Below, one piece after another: positions 59,443 to 64,000 of a stretch of DNA of 64,000 bases. The notes beneath the pieces were generated by a model. That model was not told where the DNA came from, did no database searches, and saw nothing but the letters and a program-made list of their open reading frames with translations. Source of the stretch: Stackebrandtia nassauensis DSM 44728 (GTDB taxonomy: Bacteria; Actinomycetota; Actinomycetes; Mycobacteriales; Micromonosporaceae); assembly GCF_000024545.1 (NCBI RefSeq), contig NC_013947.1, forward strand, positions 5,208,001-5,272,000, read 5' to 3'. Made by a program: the position numbers and the translations under genes. Position 1 is the stretch's first letter. Each line of letters opens with the position of its first letter.

Positions 59443-60338
59443 GCCACCGAGGAGCGGTACTGGCCCGGCTCCCCCGGCGACAGCGCGAAGTTCTCGACAC
59501 CCTTGCGGGTGTAGGCGGCGGCGTCTTTCACCGCGTCGGGGGTGGTGTAGTCGCCGCCGACCAGGATCGCGCGTTTGGTGTCGCGGAACGCGGCGGCGTA
59601 GATGCCCGCCGACGGCCCGCTGGCCACCGGCGTGTCGTGGGCTTCCCAGCTCTGGCCCCGGTCGGGGGTGTGGATGACGCGCGCGGTCTCGCCGCCGCCG
59701 GTGACGAGGTAGCCGTTCCTCTTGTCGGCGGCGACCAGGCACTGTCCACTGGCGGCGAACGCGAACTCGCCCGCAAGGGCTTCGGGCGACCGCTCGGGCG
59801 GCAGCATGTCCCAGCTGTGGCCGCCGTCGTCGGTGGTGATGAAGCGGATCCGGCCGTCGACAGGGTCGCTCATGGCGACACCGTGTTTGGCGTCGAAGAA
59901 GGCCATGCAGTCGTAGAACGCCTTGGGTTCGGCGTTGGTGAACGAGTTGTGCCAGCTGTCGCCGCCGTCGTCGGTGACGTACACCCGCGACGCCTCGCCC
60001 TCCCCGATCGACAGCGCGACGGCGTGTTCGTCGTCGTAGGCCTCGATGTCCCGGAACTCCAGGCCCTCGGCCCCGGCCGGGGAGACGTTGTCCCAGCTGT
60101 CACCGCCGTCGGTGGTGCGCAGCACCGTGCCCTTGGTTCCGGCGACCCAGGCGGTGTCGTCGTCGACGGCCGCCAGGCCCCGGAACTGGTTGTCGACCCC
60201 GGTGTCGGTCAGCTGCCAGCTGAGGTTCGAGGCTTTGAATCCGTCGTGGGCGTGGGCGGGGGTGGCCAGGGTGATCGCGGCGAGGCTCGCGGTCGCGACA
60301 CACACGGGCAGTACGTGTCGCTTCAGGACTCGGTTCAT
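59265..60338 (-). CDS. Secreted beta-propeller protein (YCF48/sialidase-like repeats)
   Basis: 357 residues with a Sec signal peptide (RHVLPVCVATASLAAITLA, cleavage after TPAHAH). Repeats with T-x-D-G-G-x-S-W (TTDGGDSWDNVSP, TDDGGDSWHNSF, TDDGGHSWDMLPP, TPDRGQSWEAHD) are the Asp-box motifs of YCF48/BNR-type propellers, found in photosystem-assembly-like and oxidoreductase proteins. One Cys pair is near the C-terminus (ECAKFACWAS). It is exported, with unknown ligand. Its 3' end overlaps the AraC run-on by 178 bp. It lies 79 bp after phnE on the same strand. Confidence 0.85.
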   Translation of the reverse strand: MNRVLKRHVLPVCVATASLAAITLATPAHAHDGFKASNLSWQLTDTGVDNQFRGLAAVDDDTAWVAGTKGTVLRTTDGGDSWDNVSPAGAEGLEFRDIEAYDDEHAVALSIGEGEASRVYVTDDGGDSWHNSFTNAEPKAFYDCMAFFDAKHGVAMSDPVDGRIRFITTDDGGHSWDMLPPERSPEALAGEFAFAASGQCLVAADKRNGYLVTGGGETARVIHTPDRGQSWEAHDTPVASGPSAGIYAAAFRDTKRAILVGGDYTTPDAVKDAAAYTRKGVENFALSPGEPGQYRSSVAYVAGSIAITVGPTGSDLTVDNGRDWHRFDDGAFDSVECAKFACWASGPKGRIATLELG

Positions 60339-60417
60339 GCCGACACCGTATCAACAGCGGCACACATGTGGATATGTCTGTGGACTGGACGCGGCTCGCG
60401 CGCGACCGGTCCGACGA

Positions 60418-62184
60418 TCAGGCGGCGCCGCCGCTCTTGGCCCCGGCGGTGCGCCGCAGCCACATCGCGATCAGTTCGATGGTCATGACGACACCGAAGA
60501 TCATCAGCGTGATCGTCGTGACCGTTTCGAACTCGCGCACCCGGGAGGCCTGCAACAGGTAGTAGCCGATACCACCGCTGCCGACGATGCCCAGGATCGT
60601 GGCGGCGCGGAAGTTGACGTCCAGCTGGTACAGGATGTGGCCGATGAACGCGGGCAGGGCCTGCGGCAGTGTCGCCGCGAAGAACACCCGCACCCGCGAG
60701 GCACCGGTGGCGCGCAGCGCCTGTTCGACGCCGGGATCGACCTCCTCGAGCGAGTCGGCGACCAGCTTGCCCAGCAGACCGATCGCGCCGATGGCCAAGG
60801 CGAAGGCGCCCGCCACCGTTCCCAGTCCGACGATGATGACGAACAGGATGGCCAGCACCAGTTCGGGAACGCCTCGCACACACACGATGAAGATCCGGAA
60901 GATCTTGGCGATCACCGAGTTGGGGGCGACGTTGCGCGCGGCCAGGCAGCCGACCGGCAGCGCGAGCACCAGGCCTATGACCAGGGCGGCCATCGCGATG
61001 ACGAAGGTCTCGAACAACGAGAACCACAGTTCCGACATCGCGACCCCGCCGGTTCCCGGCGGCCACAGTCGCGACATGGTGTCGATGAAGCCGACGCCAC
61101 CGCCGATCCCGGTGAAGTCGACGACCACATAGACCACCGAGACTCCCGCGATCGCGAGGCCCAACAGCATGTACGTGAACCGGCGGATCCGCCGGAACGT
61201 CCACGGTGGTGAGATGCGTTGGGAAGCCACGGCCACGGCGCCCCGCGGCGCGGGGACCTTGACCTCCTCCTTCGGCCTGCGGCCGGTCAGCTTGCGCCCG
61301 ATCCACCGGAACAGCCGGACGAAACCGAAACGCGAGGGCTCTGCCCCGGCGGGACCCAGCAGCATCTTGCGCACGGCGCCGGAGATCAGCTCCATGATGA
61401 TGATGAGGACCAGGATGATCAGTGCCAGCGCCAGCGCGCGCCGGTACTGGAGGCTTTCGACGGCGTCCTTGATCTCCTTGCCGATGCCCGCGACGCCGAC
61501 GTAACCCAGCAGCACCGAGATGCGCAGGTTGATGTCGAGGCGGTGCATGGCGGTGGCGACGAACGCGGGCAGCACCTGCGGCAGCACGCCGCCGATGAGC
61601 TGCTGTCGACGGGTGGCGCCCGCCGCCCGCAGCGCGGTACGGGGCCCCTCGTCGATCTGCTCGATCGCGTCGCCGTACATCTTGCCGATCATGCCGATGG
61701 AGTGCAGGCCCATGGCCAGCACGCCCGGCAGGATGCCCAGCCCGAAGATGCGCACGAAGATGATGGCCAGGACGATGTCGGGGATGGCGCGGGCCACGAC
61801 GATGACGCCCCGAGATCCCAGCCGGGCGGCGATGTTGGGCGAGGTGTTGGCGGCGGCCCAGAACGCCAGCGGCGCACTGAGCACCATGGACAGCAGCGTC
61901 GCCGAGATGACGATCGCCAGCGTCTGTGCGATCAGGACCGCGGTCTCCCCCAGCGGCGGGAAGGACAGCGGGGTGGCCCGGGAGACGAATTCGATGCCGT
62001 TGCTGACGCTGTCGGCAAGGGTGGCGAAGTTGATGCCCAGATAGTTCAGCGACCACAGGCCGAACACCAACAGGACACCGACCACAATGGTGGCCAGGAT
62101 CGTGTTGAGCCGCAACGGCGCCAACGTGCGCCTGCTCGGTACGGGCGCGGGTGCCTTCGGTGGTGCTTCCAGTTGTGTCGACAT
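60418..62184 (-). CDS. phnE: Phosphonate-type ABC transporter permease, fused double PhnE
   Basis: 588 residues from ATG. Two PhnE permease domains lie in one chain: the first with EQIDEGPRTALRAAGATRRQ (EAA loop, about residue 165) and RLDINLRISVLLGYVGVAGIG, the second with EEVDPGVEQALRATGASRVR (about 475) and QLDVNFRAATILGIVGSGGIG. Each domain has about six helices. The two halves normally come from separate genes and form the translocation path. It works with PhnC and PhnD encoded upstream; the phnC stop is only 7 bp before its start. Probable substrates are phosphonates, phosphite or phosphate esters. Confidence 0.94.
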   Translation of the reverse strand: MSTQLEAPPKAPAPVPSRRTLAPLRLNTILATIVVGVLLVFGLWSLNYLGINFATLADSVSNGIEFVSRATPLSFPPLGETAVLIAQTLAIVISATLLSMVLSAPLAFWAAANTSPNIAARLGSRGVIVVARAIPDIVLAIIFVRIFGLGILPGVLAMGLHSIGMIGKMYGDAIEQIDEGPRTALRAAGATRRQQLIGGVLPQVLPAFVATAMHRLDINLRISVLLGYVGVAGIGKEIKDAVESLQYRRALALALIILVLIIIMELISGAVRKMLLGPAGAEPSRFGFVRLFRWIGRKLTGRRPKEEVKVPAPRGAVAVASQRISPPWTFRRIRRFTYMLLGLAIAGVSVVYVVVDFTGIGGGVGFIDTMSRLWPPGTGGVAMSELWFSLFETFVIAMAALVIGLVLALPVGCLAARNVAPNSVIAKIFRIFIVCVRGVPELVLAILFVIIVGLGTVAGAFALAIGAIGLLGKLVADSLEEVDPGVEQALRATGASRVRVFFAATLPQALPAFIGHILYQLDVNFRAATILGIVGSGGIGYYLLQASRVREFETVTTITLMIFGVVMTIELIAMWLRRTAGAKSGGAA

Positions 62185-62191
62185 CGCCCGG

Positions 62192-63001
62192 TTACTCGTC
62201 CCCCGCCGCGCTGGCGACGGTCTCGGCACCGACCCGGGCGTAGATCGACATCGCGTCGGACAGGTCGATGTCGGCGACCGGAGTGTCCATGACGACCTGT
62301 CCACTGTGCAGGCCGATGATCCGGTCACCCCAGGCCAGCGCCAGTTCGACCTGGTGCAGGCTGCACAGGACGGTCAGCTGGTCCTCGGCGGCCACCTTCT
62401 TGATCAGCTGCATGACCTGGTGCGAGGACTCCGGGTCCAGTGAGGCCACCGGCTCGTCGGCCAGCAGCACCTCGGGGCGTTGCAGCATCGCCCGCGCGAT
62501 CGCTACCCGCTGCTGCTGTCCGCCCGACAGGGTGTCGGCGCGCTGGAAGGCGCGGTCGGCCAAGCCCACCCGGTCCAGCTGCTCCAGCGCGTCCAGCCGC
62601 ACCTGCTTGGGATAGGTCGGCAGGCCCAGTCGCGGGCCCTTCAGCCGTCCCAGCGCCCCGGTGCAGACGTTCTCCAGCACGGTGAGCGTCGGCACCAGGT
62701 GGAACTGCTGGAACACGAAACCGACCCGGCGCCGCAGTTTGCGCAGCTCGCGGGGTCGGGCAGCGGTCACGTTGACCCCCAGCACCTCCACCTCACCGCT
62801 GGAGGGCAGGTGGAGTCCGTCCACATGACGCAGCAGGGTGGACTTGCCGGACCCCGAAAGGCCCAGCAACACGACCACCTCGCCGAAACCGGCCGAGAAG
62901 CTCACCTCGTCCAACGCGGTGACATCCGGCGCGAAGACCTTGGTGACGTTGTTGAATCTGATCGCCTCGTCGCCAGTGGCGAGGTGGTCGTTGCTGTTCA
63001 C
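62192..63001 (-). CDS. phnC: Phosphonate-type ABC transporter ATP-binding protein
   Basis: 269 residues. Walker A GLSGSGKSTLLRHVDGL (about residue 39), Q-loop VFQQFHLVPTLTVLENV (about 85), signature DTLSGGQQQRVAIARAM (about 157), Walker B VLLADEPVASLD (about 178) and the H-loop (LCSLHQVELAL) are intact, matching PhnC more closely than general amino-acid ATPases. It energises uptake through the fused PhnE permease. GTG or ATG at 63001 follows the phnD stop by about 32 bp. It is cytoplasmic and membrane-associated. Confidence 0.95.
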   Translation of the reverse strand: MNSNDHLATGDEAIRFNNVTKVFAPDVTALDEVSFSAGFGEVVVLLGLSGSGKSTLLRHVDGLHLPSSGEVEVLGVNVTAARPRELRKLRRRVGFVFQQFHLVPTLTVLENVCTGALGRLKGPRLGLPTYPKQVRLDALEQLDRVGLADRAFQRADTLSGGQQQRVAIARAMLQRPEVLLADEPVASLDPESSHQVMQLIKKVAAEDQLTVLCSLHQVELALAWGDRIIGLHSGQVVMDTPVADIDLSDAMSIYARVGAETVASAAGDE

Positions 63002-63033
63002 TGTCGTCCTTTTGGAGTGCGGGTCGCGGAGCG

Positions 63034-63978
63034 TTACTCGATCTTTTCGCAGGCGTCGATCTTGGTCTCTTCACAGACCTCGGTCAGCGAGTCGTAGTAG
63101 CTTTCCTCGACCGGCTCCCAGCCGAAGATCCGCTGGTCGGTCAGGTCGCACTTGCCCTTCTCGCAGAAGCCTTCCTTGACCAGGTAGTCCTGGTTGGCCT
63201 TGGTCTCGAAGACCTTCTTGATCTTGTCCTTGAGGCCCTTCTCCAGGCCGTTGTAGACGGTGATCGGCGGCTCGGCGATGGTGTCGGACTTCCACACGAC
63301 CTTCAGGTCGCCCTTCTTGATGTCGCCCTTCTCGATGAGGGTCTCATCCACCATACTGTCCAGTGCGAAACCGGCCTCGCACTCCTTCTTCGAGACGGCG
63401 ATGGCGGAGGCGTCGTGGCCACCGGCCATGACCGGCTCCCAGTCGTCCTTCTTGACGCCCGCCTTCATCAGGCCCGCCACCGGGTACAGGTAACCGGAGG
63501 TGGACGACTCGTCGACGAAGCACAGCTTCTTGCCCGCGAAGTCCTTGATGTCCTTGATCTTCGAGCCCTTGGGGACGATGCCGTAGGCCTGGTAACCCGG
63601 CTCGGCACCCTTCGCCTTCACCATGGCGCCCAGGACATCGATGTCCGATCCGTTCTGCAGCGCCTGGTAGTAGGCCAGGGCCCCGTACTGCGCGATGTGG
63701 ATCTTGCCGTTGCGCTGCCCCTCGATGACGGCCGCGTAACTGGTGGAGGGCTTGAACTTGACCTTCATGTCAAGTTCCTTCTCCAGCATCTTGACGACCG
63801 GCTCGTAGGTGTTGGACAGGTCGGTGCCCTCCTCGGCGGGCACACCGCTGATCACCAGTTCGTCCGGGGTTTCACCCTTGCCGTCCTTGTCGCCGACGGC
63901 GCTCTCACCGCATGCCGACAGGCCCAGGACGGCGATCGCGCCCAACGCTGAAAGCCTGAGCAATAGACCTTTTCTCAT
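63034..63978 (-). CDS. phnD: Phosphonate-type ABC transporter substrate-binding lipoprotein
   Basis: 314 residues, ATG with AAGGAG upstream. A lipoprotein signal ends in the lipobox GLSACGES (Cys at about residue 23). The PhnD fold is marked by FKPSTSYAAVIEGQRNGKIH (cited as TSYAAVIEGQRNGK), IAQYGALAYYQAL and the ESSTSGYLYPVAGL substrate-binding loop (about 168). Four Cys residues near the C-terminus (FCEKGKCDL, VCEETKIDAC) may form disulphides. It captures the ligand outside the cell and hands it to PhnE. First gene of phnDCE; only 22 bp of upstream DNA are in the window, so its promoter is not visible. Confidence 0.95.
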   Translation of the reverse strand: MRKGLLLRLSALGAIAVLGLSACGESAVGDKDGKGETPDELVISGVPAEEGTDLSNTYEPVVKMLEKELDMKVKFKPSTSYAAVIEGQRNGKIHIAQYGALAYYQALQNGSDIDVLGAMVKAKGAEPGYQAYGIVPKGSKIKDIKDFAGKKLCFVDESSTSGYLYPVAGLMKAGVKKDDWEPVMAGGHDASAIAVSKKECEAGFALDSMVDETLIEKGDIKKGDLKVVWKSDTIAEPPITVYNGLEKGLKDKIKKVFETKANQDYLVKEGFCEKGKCDLTDQRIFGWEPVEESYYDSLTEVCEETKIDACEKIE

Positions 63979-64000
63979 GGGGACTCCTTCAGTCCACTGG

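Noticed and set aside
60418-63978. C-P lyase or phosphonate catabolism locus
   Set aside because: Only the transporter genes are present; no phnG-phnM, phnX or phosphite dehydrogenase genes lie in the window.
1-64000. tRNA or rRNA genes
   Set aside because: No TPsiC-like GGTTCGAATCC arm or rRNA-conserved stretch was found while reading both strands; GTTCGA-like hits such as near 40403 lack a cloverleaf.

Overview
The window is about 64 kb of dense, very GC-rich DNA with strong third-position GC bias, GTG and TTG starts beside ATG, and short or overlapping intergenic gaps. The family content points to a filamentous or coryneform actinobacterium (Actinomycetota): DUF397/DUF5753 regulator pair, DUF3040, TIGR03086 (DinB-like) protein, GPP34, YbaB plus type VII-like substrates, MoxR-DUF58-transglutaminase, SHOCT, DUF3817 and a DtxR/IdeR-type iron box. 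The mix recalls Glycomycetaceae or Micromonosporaceae relatives, but genus cannot be fixed from the sequence alone. I see no rRNA, tRNA, insertion sequence, prophage or CRISPR array, so this looks like chromosomal core and shell rather than an island.

Layout. 0-10.3 kb: end of an MFS exporter, a secreted protein with a subtilase-propeptide-like N-terminus, a tiny membrane protein, glnE, an XRE-DUF397 pair, a class I amidotransferase, a membrane metallophosphoesterase and an LD-carboxypeptidase. 10.3-12.6 kb: a YbaB-like gene divergent from two type VII-substrate-like genes. 12.6-15.6 kb: leuS behind a leader-peptide attenuator. 15.7-20.5 kb: a MoxR-DUF58-transglutaminase operon. 20.7-23.9 kb: permease-GPP34-amidase operon. 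24-29.7 kb: DUF3040, dinB, phosphodiesterase, an ArsR-MFS pair and a methyltransferase. 29.8-31.6 kb: a TPMT-like methyltransferase, RraA-like and RpiB-like genes. 31.6-35.5 kb: a beta-propeller membrane protein and two tandem paralogous membrane proteins. 35.5-38.2 kb: trans-sulfuration enzyme, lone rpsD, and a DUF2470 gene behind an iron box. 38.2-44.1 kb: acyltransferase, hydrolase, MHS transporter, EamA/MarR divergent pair and peroxiredoxin. 44.1-50 kb: monooxygenase-hydrolase pair, two-component system, SHOCT protein, MFS and DUF3817. 50.2-55.2 kb: aminotransferase/LysR and ROK/MFS divergent pairs. 55.4-60.3 kb: membrane protein, nadE, TIGR03086 protein, AraC regulator and a secreted beta-propeller. 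60.4-64 kb: a phnDCE-type ABC importer with a fused double permease.

The most noteworthy items are regulatory. There is a complete leader-peptide attenuator in front of leuS: promoter, probable leaderless 12-residue ORF with three consecutive Leu codons, antiterminator and terminator. A 16/19 match to the DtxR/IdeR box lies in the 64-bp gap between a lone ribosomal protein S4 gene and a DUF2470 gene. Operator-like dyads or repeats sit in the ROK/MFS, MarR/EamA, LysR/aminotransferase and permease-GPP34-amidase promoter regions. Also unusual are a glnE with a shortened N-terminus and a repeat-built linker, and two regulator ORFs (LysR, AraC) that run past their expected ends through a rare TTA codon into antisense of the next gene. 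All functional statements rest on reading motifs by eye; no database search was possible.
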